In this document: positions 11,455 to 22,625 of the stretch, in pieces
Position numbering within the stretch: the first letter of the stretch is position 1
How the letters are laid out: every line of letters starts with the position of its first letter
Source: Epichloe hybrida
Lineage: Eukaryota > Ascomycota > Sordariomycetes > Hypocreales > Clavicipitaceae
Direction of reading: 5' to 3'
Assembly (NCBI GenBank): GCA_019022495.1
Contig: JAFEKR010000016.1
Span: forward strand, 1,054,001 to 1,118,000
Length of the DNA stretch: 64,000 bases
Notes under the pieces: model-generated
Seen by the model: the letters and a program-made list of their open reading frames with translations, nothing else
Databases searched by the model: none
Told to the model about the DNA's origin: nothing
Translations under genes and position numbers: made by a program

Positions 11455-13266
11455 ATGGCTGTCGTTAAAATCACTCGGAAACAACGCCTGATAGCTACCA
11501 TCTGCATATCAGCCGCTTTTTTTTTTGCAGAGCTTATAGGTGAGTACGACCTCTCTTTTTCTGACTCTGGTTTTTGGGATATGGTCAGCTAACGTACATA
11601 CATGACTTGGATAGTTGGTCTTTATACGCATTCTCTTGCCCTCGTCGCCGATGCCTTTCACTACGTAATTGATACTCTCACACACACAGAAAGTTTTTTA
11701 CTTTACTGTCTGTCGTAAACATGGACTAATTCGACTACCAATAGCTTAGTGATTTGGTGGGTTTCGTGGTGGCATTGGTGGCCCTCATGGTTTGTTGCTT
11801 CCCTTAAGCGAAGATGCATAGTACAATCGAAACTGACATGTCGACAGGTTTCAGAAAGATCCGAACCGCCGCCTAGAAAATTCACGTTTGGCTGGCAAAG
11901 AGCTACACTCCTTGGAGCGTTCTTCAATGGCGTCTTTCTTTTGGCTCTAGGCGTCAGTATCCTTGTGCAAGCCATACAGAGGTTGACAGACGGCCCTCGT
12001 AGGTATTCCCTCTATTCATTGAGACGAGTTTGCAATTATCTGATTAGGATATAGACATCGATCAGCCAAAGATTGTCTTTATTATCGGTTGTGTCGGGCT
12101 CGGTCTCAACTTACTGGTCATATCATTTTTGCATGGTAAACAATCTCCGTGTGGGAAGGGGGGGGGTCTAGGAACCGTGCTAATGCGCTGCTCAAGAACA
12201 CGATCATGATCACGGGCATGGTCATAGTCACTCAAATCATCATCACGCTCACGAAGAAAACATCCATGACAAAGCCGCCCCGTCAGATGACGACGGAATT
12301 CTTGTGTTTTCAGACGACAACGGAGTCCACATAGAAGCAAGAAAGAACTCCGTAAATTACAAACAAGTTCACCGTGTATGGATCCGATAAAAACCCCAGC
12401 TAAGAATTTGCTTGCAGGCAACAAGCAGCCACTATGATCACAAACACGCCGCCGTGACGCCCTCTAAGCCCGAAAGAGATCTCGGTCTTCTCGGCGTCTT
12501 AATCCACGTCGTTGGCGACGCCATCAATAACGTTGGCGTCATCGTCGCTGCGCTCATCATCTGGAAGACGGACAGCCCAGCGCGATACTATGCCGACCCT
12601 TCCATTGGCCTTTTCATTGCCATAATGATAATTCTTACCGCTGTGCCTTTGACGAAGAGCAGCGGTAGCATATTATTGCAGGTTGCCCCCAGCGGCATTG
12701 ACGCGGAGGATATAAAGCATGATATTGAAATGGTGACTAGTTGGCAGCCTTCTTTCCTCCCTTTCCTCCCTTTCCTTTCCTCTTTCCTATATTTTCTCCT
12801 TTTTTTTTGTCTCTTTTTTTTTTTTTTTTTTGCCAAAAACTTTTGGCAGACACCGCATTTAGCGCAACTAATAACAAAGATCAGATTTTCAATCCAAAAA
12901 CTTTTGGCAGACACCGCATTTAGCGCAACTAATAACAAAGATCAGATTGACGGGATTCAATCCGTACACGAACTTCACATCTGGCGCCTCAACCAAAGAA
13001 AATCCGTCGCAACAGCGCACATTGTGGTTGATGATGGAAACTTCAAGAACTTTACTGAAAAGGCAACGATCATCATGGAGTGCTTGCACGCATACGGCAT
13101 TCATTCAGCAACGCTCCAGCCAGAAGCTTCCCCTCCGGCCATCGTGGAGCGCGCAGAATCAGCTTCGGATGTCAGTGAAGGAGCTGTTCGAGAACGCCGA
13201 ATCAATCAGCCTTCTTGCCAACTGATTTGCAGCAGTGTTTGTTCCGGGATGCGGTGTTGCACATAA
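11455..13266 (+). CDS. ZRC1: Zinc/cation diffusion facilitator (Zrc1/Cot1 family)
   Basis: Membrane Zn2+/H+ antiporter expected on the vacuole, storing or detoxifying zinc. Eight exons: 11455-11539, 11615-11664, 11745-11789, 11848-11998, 12055-12135, 12197-12366, 12418-12732, 12946-13266, giving 405 aa. Helix II has HSLALVADAFHYLSD and helix V has HVVGDAINNVGV, the paired His/Asp zinc sites of the family. The cytosolic loop between helices IV and V is His-rich (HDHDHGHGHSHSNHHHAH). The C-terminal domain starts IDGIQSVHELHIWRL and ends CQLICSSVCSGMRCCT, a Cys tail common in fungal homologues. Introns 5 (acceptor AAG) and 6 (donor GTTCAC) are less canonical but keep frame. The last intron (12733-12945, 213 bp) carries an internal duplication of its own 3' splice site. 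Confidence 0.9.
12833..12948 (+). repeat. Tandem duplication of an intron 3' splice site
   Basis: A perfect 55-bp direct repeat (12833-12887 and 12894-12948, 61-bp offset) lies inside the last intron of the zinc transporter. Each copy holds a branch-site-like AACTAAT, the CAG acceptor and the first bases of the following exon. Only the downstream acceptor (12943-12945) joins in frame to the conserved IDGIQSV. A pyrimidine-rich tract with a long T run precedes the first copy. Confidence 0.9.
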
Positions 13267-13931
13267 TGGTCAGCAGGAGACGCTCGTGTACACCATTGCA
13301 CAGAGTTTGGGAACTTTATCTATCGAGACGTTGGGGTTGCGCATGCAATTCATGAGGAGACACATTCGAGATTTACCCTTTTATCTTTGCTTTCATCAAC
13401 TTGTCATTCTCAATCAACGTTGTCACCCATCTCATGCTCGTCAAACTCCCGAAATTTACTTTGTTAAACTACTCGGTCGCGCTAAGCTCATCTGGCTCCA
13501 TCTTCCCCATTCAGCCAGTTCCATATTTGAAACATCTTGTCATATCTCACGCCCATCATCCGCTTACATCGTTTTCATTCACCCCCCAAACCTCATAAAT
13601 CACGCAGCAAAAAATGCAAGTATACCCCAGACACGATTCCCAGTCCCATTACCTCCCATTACCCCTCACCAAGAAGATCTACCGAAGAAGAAGAAAAACA
13701 CGACAACCTCCCCTTCTTTTCCCAACGTGCTATCCGCTCGGCAATGCATCGGACTCCGGGTGTAAATCCTAACGGAACCGCAAGCGCCCCCCAAACCCAA
13801 ATCTCATTTTGAAATTGGAATCCCCTCAGGATTCCAAACCGTCTGGTCTACTACTTCATCAGGCGTGTGCGTGCATTGAATTCGAATTCACCCTGACCAT
13901 CCACCACAACAAGGGTCAAACAGGATAATTC
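13267..13931. other. Intergenic, zinc transporter 3' flank
   Basis: No conserved protein or RNA. Open frames on the plus strand (for example 13235-13765) are low-complexity and match no family. The end near 13931 is the likely promoter of the 2EXR gene. Confidence 0.45.
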
Positions 13932-15163
13932 ATGATTCACATGGCTCATGAGGCCCAATTTGTCCCTTTTCTGCGCCTGCCCACTGAAATTCGCCTCACG
14001 ATATGGGAGCTTGTGAAGCCACCTACCCGCTTAATCGGGCAAGTACCCTGCCGCGAATGCTGGAAAGAGTGCGTCCAATGGAGCAGAGGCCGCGATGCAA
14101 GCTGTGAGCCCAGACGGCAGTGTGAGCGGGCGAACCATCCCGATTGGCGGGTGCGATATATCGTTCATCCGAGGAGCCAAGTCATCTTTCCTTTGCTCCA
14201 TACATGTCGGGAATCACGAGGCGCATGGCTTCCCAGGTTTCACAAACCCGGGCGCAGACGCGTCCATTGTGAGACGGGAGTCCGATGTCCTGGCGAAGGG
14301 GACGTGAGCGTTCCTGTTCGGTTCGACGTCCCTTTCATCCATTACGACAGTGATGTAATGACCATGTTTGACGACTGGGCGTACACGGGAGTCTTGAACA
14401 CGGTGGACCACAGACCGCAGACGGAGCAAAGCGTGCTGGATCCCTTCATTGGGCTGCGCAGGACGAGATTCGCCATGCTGCTTTTTGCGAGTCATCGCAG
14501 GAACTCTGGTCTGGCCTCCTCGGCCTCGACCTACGGAGCCTACCAAAGCTGGCTTCGCTGTCCCTCGTCAGAATGGGGCCTTTGCCATGGTCAATGGAGG
14601 AATCAAGGGACCTGTCCTCGCCCACGGAAATGTCACCCGCGCAGTCCCAGGATCTAGACTGTGCCATGTACAGCGTCACACAGCCGGCAGAGGACTCGTG
14701 CCAGGCCTTCTTCCATCACTGGCGACCGCGTGACCAGCTCTTTGAACCTCGGTCCGAGTTGCAGTCCTTTGCCCTGTTCCATCGCTTCTGGACAGCTTTC
14801 CTGTGGCACCTGCTCCATCGAGATGCAAGACGGTGCTTCGACCGCGATTACTCTGGCTGGTGGACCTTTATGGAATACGCCGGCCGTTCCGGCCACGATG
14901 CCGCAGAGAGTGTTTGCGTCTTGAGCAGGGCCGAGGGCTGCGGAGTGGGCGGCCACAGCCACGGCGACATGTTTTCCTGGAAAGCTGGGTTTCGACTGCG
15001 GTGTTTGCTGCTGTGCGAGGTGGGCAGGTTGGAAGATGTCGGGGCGTTGGAGAATGCGAACGGTGACATGGTCAGTGGGAGGAGGAGGGTGGGTGCTTTT
15101 GCCGAGGGCATGAACAGAATCCAGGGCTTGTTGCCGCAAAGGTATCGTCACCCGGGGTACTGA
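13932..15163 (+). pseudogene. 2EXR-domain protein gene with a frameshift
   Basis: The N-terminus FVPFLRLPTEIRLTIWELVK is the 2EXR motif, a fungal domain found in F-box-like or heterokaryon-incompatibility-like proteins of unknown role. The first frame runs from ATG 13932 (or 13941) and stays protein-like to LRRTRFAML near 14480. It then continues as junk to a stop at 14657, while the family-like reading resumes in another frame as ESSQELWSGLLGLDLRSLPK and runs to TGA 15163. One added base in the T5 run at 14482-14486 would join the two. No splice signals offer an intron there. The corrected length would be about 410 aa. It is either a young pseudogene or a sequencing error. Confidence 0.65.
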
Positions 15164-16116
15164 TGGTTTGATAATTCGGCTCGTGGAAGTACGTCACACG
15201 TCTTCTCGTGTGAATCGCCCTTCTTAGGCATCGCGCCCATCGTCAGATTCGTTGACTTTCAATTCGTTATCAACCTTCAATCCAACCGTCAGATCTGTTG
15301 GCCTTCGCTCTAACCGCTAGACCTGTTGACTTCGATCCAACCGTCAATCTGACCAATTACTCAAAGCTATCCCTCTCACTAGGCCTGATAGCTCCCTTAG
15401 GCATCGCTTCCATTGTCAGATTTTCAATCTTTAAAGACCTTCGATCTCTTCAAACTTCAATTCAATTGATCGTGGGAATTCAATCAATCCAAGGACCTTC
15501 AAGCTTTAATCCGTTAATTTAAAGATCTTTGGTTCTTCGACCTTACGATTCAATTCGATCAATTCGTTGACCTTCGACCCAACCGTTAAATCTAACAAAT
15601 TCGTCAATCTCAATCGCTAGCCTCCCCCCTAGGCAGCTTCCTTGCGAACCTAATAAAGCTCACTATAATGCTTCCCTTGCACCAGCTAGATTAGTGCGAG
15701 CAACAGCAATTACAGTGGCTTTATAAGCAAGACCATAACGCAAACCCTTGGGTATCTATAGGAAGACCTTTTCTTTAAGAGATTAGGTCTTTCAATATCT
15801 GAAGGGCCTATGCCTAGCTAGTCAGCAATGTTAGCAGATTTAATAGCAGCTAGATTAGCAAGTCTAGTAGTAACTACAGCAGCATCTTAGATAGCTGGGA
15901 CAGCAATCTCTTTTATCCGTGGTGCCCGCATTTGTTACGTGCTAGAATTGACAAGAAGAAGCCTGTTGCCAAGGATGTGGCTAGCCTATGACCTAAAAAC
16001 CTCTAGCTAATTAAATTTAAAGAATAACCTTTTACACACTACTCATTGTATCTGACATTTTATATCGTAACAGTAGCCAACGCGTCTCCATATTATTAAA
16101 ACTACTTCAGATTACC
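15164..16116. other. Gene-poor, degenerate repeat-like DNA
   Basis: From 15230 to 15620 the sequence repeats degenerate phrases such as ttcgatccaaccgtcaatct and gttgacttcgat, like an eroded tandem array. From 15620 to 16080 it is AT-rich with frames full of stops and looks like an old element degraded by transitions. I cannot assign it to a transposon family. Confidence 0.5.
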
Positions 16117-16482
16117 TCAATTTCCCTGGGGCAGCGGAATTTCGGTATACACCATCTGAATCCCCCTCTCACCACATGGATCCTCAACGTAATACGTTAT
16201 TCCAGCGTCACAGAAAAGAAAAAAATATTTCGAATACATTTCTCCTTCCCTGCCGCATTGAATCTTGAACAATTGTTGATGATTCCCAACTATAAGCTTA
16301 ATACGTTTGTCTTCAGGCTGTAGTACTGAATAGTCTTCACAAACGTATCGACCCCAGATGTGCCCATTCTTGCACTTGGTACCACCTTTCACAAAAAGAT
16401 CAAGCCGTTGACAGGACCCTGACGCTAGCGTGTGTTGGGTGAGAATAGAAGTGGCTAGCATTGCTGATATAAGGATTTGCAT
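16117..16482 (-). CDS. Small secreted cysteine-rich protein (effector-like)
   Basis: Single-exon frame of 121 aa. Residues 1-21 form a signal peptide (MQILISAMLATSILTQHTLA, cleavage near LAS-GS). The mature part has six cysteines, consistent with three disulphides, and motifs TKCKNGHIWGRYVCEDYSV and KIQCGREGEMYSKYFFLFC. Size, secretion and isolation in AT-rich, repeat-bordered DNA are typical of fungal effector or killer-like small proteins, but I recognise no named family. Function unknown. No intron is needed. A 10-bp tandem repeat (acttgactt) lies just upstream at about 16585-16602. Confidence 0.65.
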   Translation of the reverse strand: MQILISAMLATSILTQHTLASGSCQRLDLFVKGGTKCKNGHIWGRYVCEDYSVLQPEDKRIKLIVGNHQQLFKIQCGREGEMYSKYFFLFCDAGITYYVEDPCGERGIQMVYTEIPLPQGN

Positions 16483-18610
16483 GGTGGCGGGTGGAGAGAA
16501 AAGGGGTCTAGTGTAGTTGTCAAGTTAGAATTTTAGTAAAGAGTAAAGTGATGTTATAGCCATAGACATGCCTTATGAAATACTTGACTTACTTGACTTA
16601 CCTTTGTTATTTGTTAAACATAAAAAATAAGATGTATTGTTTTGGTGTTGGATTTTTGATATATACAAACATAACATACGGAGGGATGTTGGGTTATATG
16701 TGAAAAAAAAAAAAAAACCCTCTCAACCTGTTAGAACAAGCATGATATTGATTTTTAAAAAAAAATTGCGTCATTAGTTGTGGCCAATGCATCTAATTTT
16801 TTATAACACAATTGCTGGCAGAACAAGCATGATATCAACCATGCCGCGAGCAGGCTGACCGCAACTGCGACCGCGACCGCGCCGCGGGCAGCGTGGTCTC
16901 TTATTACGTGGCCCTTATAGCTCCCTTTTCCCGCATACATAAATCGCTCATTAGGAGCCATTCCTTCTATCCCCTCTTTTGCTTCCTTTGGTAGCTCAAC
17001 ATAGATGAATCATACCTATTCCCTAGGCCACACGTTTCACCTTACTTGCAAGTAGTAGGTATCCTGTGATACCAACAAAACCATAATACTCCTTTCTTCA
17101 TTGTACGGACGTCCGGATCAAAAGTCGTGTCTACTGCACAAGACCCGACCATAGACAAGGATCTAATTTAGCTAGCGGGGTCGTCATCTCACTAGGTAAA
17201 TTGAACTGATAAATAAGAGGCTGTACTCCGTATGTACTACCCAGCGCGGAGCATATACCAGCATTTGACATGGAAGTACGTACACGGACGAAAAGTGCTG
17301 GTTCGTAAAGTCCTGCTTCATACCCTGCGTGCTTGCCAGGTCCAAGCCCTTTGAACAGAGACCCATGCTTGCCGGGCGTTGTCGTTCAGCAACCGCCGTG
17401 TTTGCCACAAAAAAGATGGTTATCCAAAGATCAAAGGGTCAGGCAAGGCCAGGATACATACGTACGGCCAGGGACTTCGGACGCTACCTACCCGAGCGAG
17501 CGTGGGAGCCTCTTTGCCTCTCTCTCCAACATGCCACCAACAAACACAGTCGCACGTCGCACACACCGAAACCGTTGTGATGGCCAGGGTGCAGGCAGGT
17601 ATGTCGACCTGGTGAACAACTTTGCCATTTGGTTGGATGTTTCTGCTTCCAGCCGTAGATTGCTTTGCACCCTCTTCCTCTGCATCCATCATCAGTCTGT
17701 CGCACACGCTGCGTATTTGTAAGCAATGTGCAATATGTACGGAGTATCGTATGCCTTCACCGGAAGGGTCACAACGCTGCGCCATTTGCCCGCCCTGCTG
17801 GCACCCCCTCCTTGTGATGTTCCTTGTGATGTTCCTTGTGGATGTTCCTTGTGGACCATCGAACTTTCGACCCAACAGCCACAAGCCCTGTCTCGTCTGA
17901 AGCTAATAACTTCCACACCGCATTTTTCGCTGAAAACATTAGCGATCAGTAATACTTCATAGACGGAAGCATTACGGATTATGCTGTTCCTATTTCCCCG
18001 CAGCAGGGTGAGGTAGAGCTGCATGTGATCCGGACAACTTTGAGACATTAAAGGCATGACCGGGCACGCTGCAGATGCGGTTGCGTGCGTCTCTTCCCCT
18101 CACCTCTCTTATTCCCCCAAATGCTGTTTTGGGCACCGTGTACTTGACCTTGGCTTGGTAGCACAGCACCGATGATTCGGCGATGAACTACGTTCGTAGA
18201 GCATTCTTCAGCATTCATTCTTTCGACGTAGGGCTGGGAGGGCAGTTACTTATATGTCCTTGTCTTATTTGCGTCTAAAGCTCGGCCAGCAGCGGTTGTG
18301 AGGGGCAAGAAAAGAAAAGAGGCGGCCGTTCCTCACCAAATTCTGCATCTGATAGTCTGCCAGTTACTAAGAATTGTGGCACCATTTGGAAGAGATTCGC
18401 TCCATAATGTAATAATAATCCGTATGTAATCCGTATATGTACGGATTACCACGGATATACCGTAATACAGGCCTGCATCGCTTCGCAGCCGCCGAGGACC
18501 AGGATTGCAGGACTCAGCAGGAGGGAGCACCAAAAGACCGGACCCCACGCTATTAGTTGGCTGGCTCGAGTCGTACGACAATGGACGAGCGGTGGGGTCG
18601 GTCTGGGTTG
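16483..18610. other. Gene-poor region before the retrotransposon
   Basis: No conserved gene was found. It holds an A/T-rich zone (16600-16760), a repeat relic shared with about 40178 (at 17113-17206), two TACGGAGTA-type motifs and a short triplicated phrase (gatgttccttgtg, about 17817-17852). Open frames of 60-150 aa overlap on both strands and look like chance. Confidence 0.5.
17113..17206. repeat. Dispersed repeat relic, copy A
   Basis: About 94 bp resembling 40178-40270, sharing blocks such as tgcacaagacc and ggtaaattgaac. The copies differ by substitutions and a small gap. Probably fragments of one old element. Confidence 0.55.
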
Positions 18611-18614
18611 GGTC

Positions 18615-18730
18615 TGAAGTGGTACCAAAATTGATAGGGATAATGATGGTTATATTACTTCAGTCTATAGTCTAGCTAAGCCCTATATAATTATATTTAA
18701 CTATTACGTAAGCCATTATCTACCTTAATA
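18615..18730 (-). repeat. Left LTR (3' LTR in element orientation)
   Basis: 116 bp, aligned without gaps to 27855-27970. The ten differences between the two copies are all transitions. This copy keeps the original TG at its outer edge but has lost the CA at its inner edge (now TA). Confidence 0.9.
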
Positions 18731-20444
18731 GGCTAGCCTATTTTAAGATAGTGTTAACTATAACACTATAATTCTTCTAAAACACTATAAGCTATTTACC
18801 TTCTTAATTATTATTCTTTATCCCTTACTAATTCTATGTCCCTTTCTCCGAATCCTAATTAGCTATATCCTATGTGTTTAGTCTTAGAGGTTATAGTCTT
18901 TCCTAATATAGGATATATATCTTTAGATTATTAATATAAATCTTCTAACCTTATCCTTTGCCTAAAGGTTTAATCTTATATAATACTAATAATAACTTTC
19001 TCTTAATTATTAAAAGCTTTCCCTAGGTCTTATAGAACTTCCCTTTTAACTTATTCTCTTTATTAATTTTCTCCTATATAAGATTACTTACTTTAAACTA
19101 TTATAGTAGCTTAGAAAAATCTCCTTTATTATTTACTTTTTAAGTTTAAACTAATTCCCTTCTCTTCTCCCTTAAATTAAAGTGCTATAGATTTGTTTCT
19201 TAAACTAAGATAGGATTATTCCCTAATTCTAATAAGTCTATCTTATCTTGTTTATTACTAACTCCTATATGTTTAGTAAATAGATTAAATCCTAATATTA
19301 ATATTACTAGAGTTATCCTTATACTTAATATAAATTAATTATTTAGAATAACTATAATACTTAGAATAGCTTAGTTCTATAAATTAAGTAATACTCTATC
19401 CCTTTTAACTACTTACTTTATTAATTATTATTTTACTAGGTGGATATTTTATTTAGTAAGTCCTATAGAAGATAAATAAGAGATAGGTCTAAAAGTAACT
19501 ATTATACTATATTTTCCTATGGTTAATTTAAAGTTTAGATTTTTAAAGTAAGATCTATTATTATAGTAAATTTCTCTTAGCTAGCTAAAAATAGAGCTTT
19601 AGTTTCTATCCTATATCTAGGTAACTAAATCCCTAGTAGCTTTATTATAGGATTAACCTAATATAAACCTTATTATATAGTTAATAGTAATTAGCATATA
19701 TAAGTCTCTATTTTAAGCCTTAGGAGTAATAGGTCTAAGGTAATCTATTATAACTAATGCTTATAGTTCTAATATTATAATAGATTTTAGAGCTAATCTT
19801 AGTAACCTAGTTTTAGTTTACTAGCAAATAAGATAAGATTAATAGTAAGACTTAATATCTTTTACTCTATCTAGCTAGAAATATACCCTATAAAGCTTTT
19901 ATATTATAATAGTTAGGCTAAAGTGCCTTACTATATTATAAGCTTATTAAAGTTTTAGCAGGACCTCTTTAGAGATTATATATTTAGCTAAAGATTTATT
20001 AAGTTCTAAATAATAAAGATTTTAGTCTATAATTTAATATTTTAATACTTAACACTAAACTAGTTTTTATTATTTAGTTAGGATTATATAAGGACTATAA
20101 ATAATTAAAGTAAGAATCTCCCTATACTATTTAGAGTCTAACTATTCCTAAAGCTTAGTTTTAACTATCTCTAAAGTTTTATTATCTAATCTTTCTCCTT
20201 CTAGTATAATTATTATATTTATTAAAATCATTACTAGTTATTCTCCTATAGCTAGGGATATATTAACTCCTATTCTTCTCTTTACTTTATATAGATTAAA
20301 TCTAAGTTTCTCTAGTAGTTATAATATTCTATTTACAATCTTTATGATTTTTATTATATTAGGATAGTGTATATATTTCATATTTAACTCTTATAGAATG
20401 TTTACTTATTAAGTAACCTTCCTATAAATCTTAGAGAGGTTTGC

Positions 20445-20725
20445 TATTAAATTAATAATCCCTTTGTAGTCTATATATACCTTTAGTAAATAAGGTAAAC
20501 TATTAACTAGCTATTATGTCTCTTTTAATCTAATAATAATAGCTAATATTTCTTTTTCTAGCATTATATAGCGTTTTTCTATATCCCCTAATCTATATAA
20601 TATCTATATAATAATTCAAACCTTTATGAAATTTAAGTCTATAGCGCTTATACTAGGTTCTGTGTCTTCTAGCTAGAATAAAACTCCTCTAGTTCCTATA
20701 TCTAAAGCATCTATTACTAAATAAA
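20445..20725 (-). pseudogene. RNase H relic of the retrotransposon
   Basis: The minus strand still reads YLVIDALDIGTRGVLF, then after stops YIMLEKEILAIIIRLK and YLLKVYIDYKGIINLI. These align with the retroelement RNase H pattern (D-A-S start, Y..TEKELLAI core, V.TDH..L end). Stops are TAG/TAA/TGA of the type produced by C-to-T or G-to-A change. Confidence 0.75.
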
Positions 20726-20999
20726 ACTATATCCCTAGCTAGGCCCTAAAAGTAGTATTTACCTAAATACTATAGTAAATCTAGAGTAAAGCGTTGTAAG
20801 CTTTTAGTATTTATTTAGGTTTCTCCTTTAGAACTTTTACCCTCTAGACTAATAGCTTCCTAGATTTTATAACTTTCTAAACCTCTTAGAAAAAGACTTT
20901 CTTAATAGTTAACACTAGATTTAATTTACTAGGGATAAACTTTCTTAAGAAGGGCGTTAAGTAAATTAGAACTAAGATTTTATTCTAGGTTTTTAGAGA

Positions 21000-21280
21000 C
21001 TACTATTAGAAGTATCTTACTAGGTTAGTAAATCTTTTATAATATTTCCTTACTAGTCTAATCTTTTTATCTTTAATAGAAAATCCTATATAGTTTACCT
21101 TTAACGTAAAGAGAGTTATCTTGCGTTTACTTAGTCTAATTAGTGCCTAGGTAATTCTTAGGAAGTAGTATATCTATAAGAAGTTAAAGTAATCTTCCTA
21201 TGTTTTAGAACCTAAGTGGTAATTATTTATGTAAATAGAAAACAAGGTCTTAATGTCTTCTATGTATCCTAATATTAATT
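21000..21280 (-). pseudogene. Reverse transcriptase relic of the retrotransposon
   Basis: The minus strand reads SIYINNYHLGSKT followed by a thumb-side pattern ending VNYIGFSIKDKKIRL. This matches the retroelement block around the catalytic YxDD box and the downstream FLG motif. The two catalytic Asp codons are now Asn (AAT), the change expected from G-to-A mutation on the coding strand. Confidence 0.7.
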
Positions 21281-21949
21281 TTCTTTTAGATTTATCTTTA
21301 AAGAATAAATGCCTAAAGGTAGTGTCTCTAAATCTAGTATATATTCCTAGTGACCTAGTTAATCCTTATGCTATATTATTATAGTAATATATTCTATTAG
21401 GGCCTAAGAAGGCTATCTTATGTTTATTAGGTAAATAAATTCTAATTACCTAGAATCTATTTAAAGCATTTGCTTATAAGATTATTATTAACCTTCTGTA
21501 ATAAATTGAATCTAAATTAGCTTCTATATTATAATAAGGATAAGCTAATTTAACTGTCTTGCTGTTTACGTTATAGTAATTATAAACCACTTAAAAATCC
21601 TTTCTAGGCTTTAAGGCAAATATTATTAGGGCTACTTATTCTAAATCTCCCTAGTAAATAATGCCTGCTTTCTCTATAGCTAGAAATACCTTCTTTAAAA
21701 ACTTATAATATATTCCTAAGTACTAATATTACTTCCTTTTCCTAGGCTAAGCGTTTAGAATTAAGGGAATGTGGTGTTATAAAAGGTTAGTTATATAAAT
21801 ATCTTTAAGCTTCTTAATAAAGTAATCTCTAAATATATAACATAGCCTTATAATTATTATCTATTATTTTGCGGTCCCTACATAGTCCCTAAGTGTAATA
21901 TTAAACTAATTAAACTAAGAAACTATGGTTTTAGACGCTAAGTTTGCTA

Positions 21950-22625
21950 ATGGTTAATTTATATGTAAATTCTAGAATCTTAAGGGGTACCCCTTAATTT
22001 CCTAATTTCCTATATAAATATCTAATTTACTTAGTCTTATACTGTCTTATGTAGCTTTCTCCCTATCTATATTACAAACTAGTGCCTAACCTATAATATT
22101 TAAGTACATTACTAAGTCTATACTATAGTCCTTACTATCTTTAGTTTTGCTAGTTAATTCCCTAATCTAGTTATTTATATAGTAATTCCTAATTTTTAAG
22201 GGGGAGGCCTTAATTTTCTCTTTTCCTATATAAATTAGGCATAAGGGATATACTAGAGTGTATATAGCGTAATACTATCCTTTTCTTATAACTAATCCCT
22301 CTTACTTATATTACTAACTATATAAATACTAGTTCCTATCCCTAGTTTCTCTTACTAAACTTCTAATTATTATATTTATATAGTGATTTTTATTCTCTAA
22401 GGGGTAAACCTTAATTTTTAGGTTTCCTATATAAATTAAGTTACTATTATGTCCTAGTGTGTTTACCTCTAGATCTTAAACCTTTAAAATACCTAAGTCT
22501 AATGCATTATATAACCTATGTCTAACTTCTCTAGGTAAGACTTAATTTTTATTATTTATATAGTGATTCTTACTTAGTAAGGGGGTACCCTTAATTTTTA
22601 ATTTTCCTATATAAATTAAGACCTT
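21950..22625 (-). repeat. Four internal repeats within the retrotransposon
   Basis: A block of about 70 bp recurs at about 21953, 22170, 22371 and 22551. Each contains a tttatatag-type phrase, an aagggg...ccttaattt core and cctatataaat. Read on the minus strand, each gives LIYIGxLxIKGxPL-like sequence, so the intact protein probably held four copies of a module of about 60 aa upstream of the reverse transcriptase. Confidence 0.6.

Noticed and set aside
12588..12938. Lys/Arg-rich minus-strand frame of 116 aa
   Set aside because: Produced by the antisense of the T-rich intron of the zinc transporter.
14654..15151. 165-aa minus-strand frame
   Set aside because: Antisense of the second half of the 2EXR gene.
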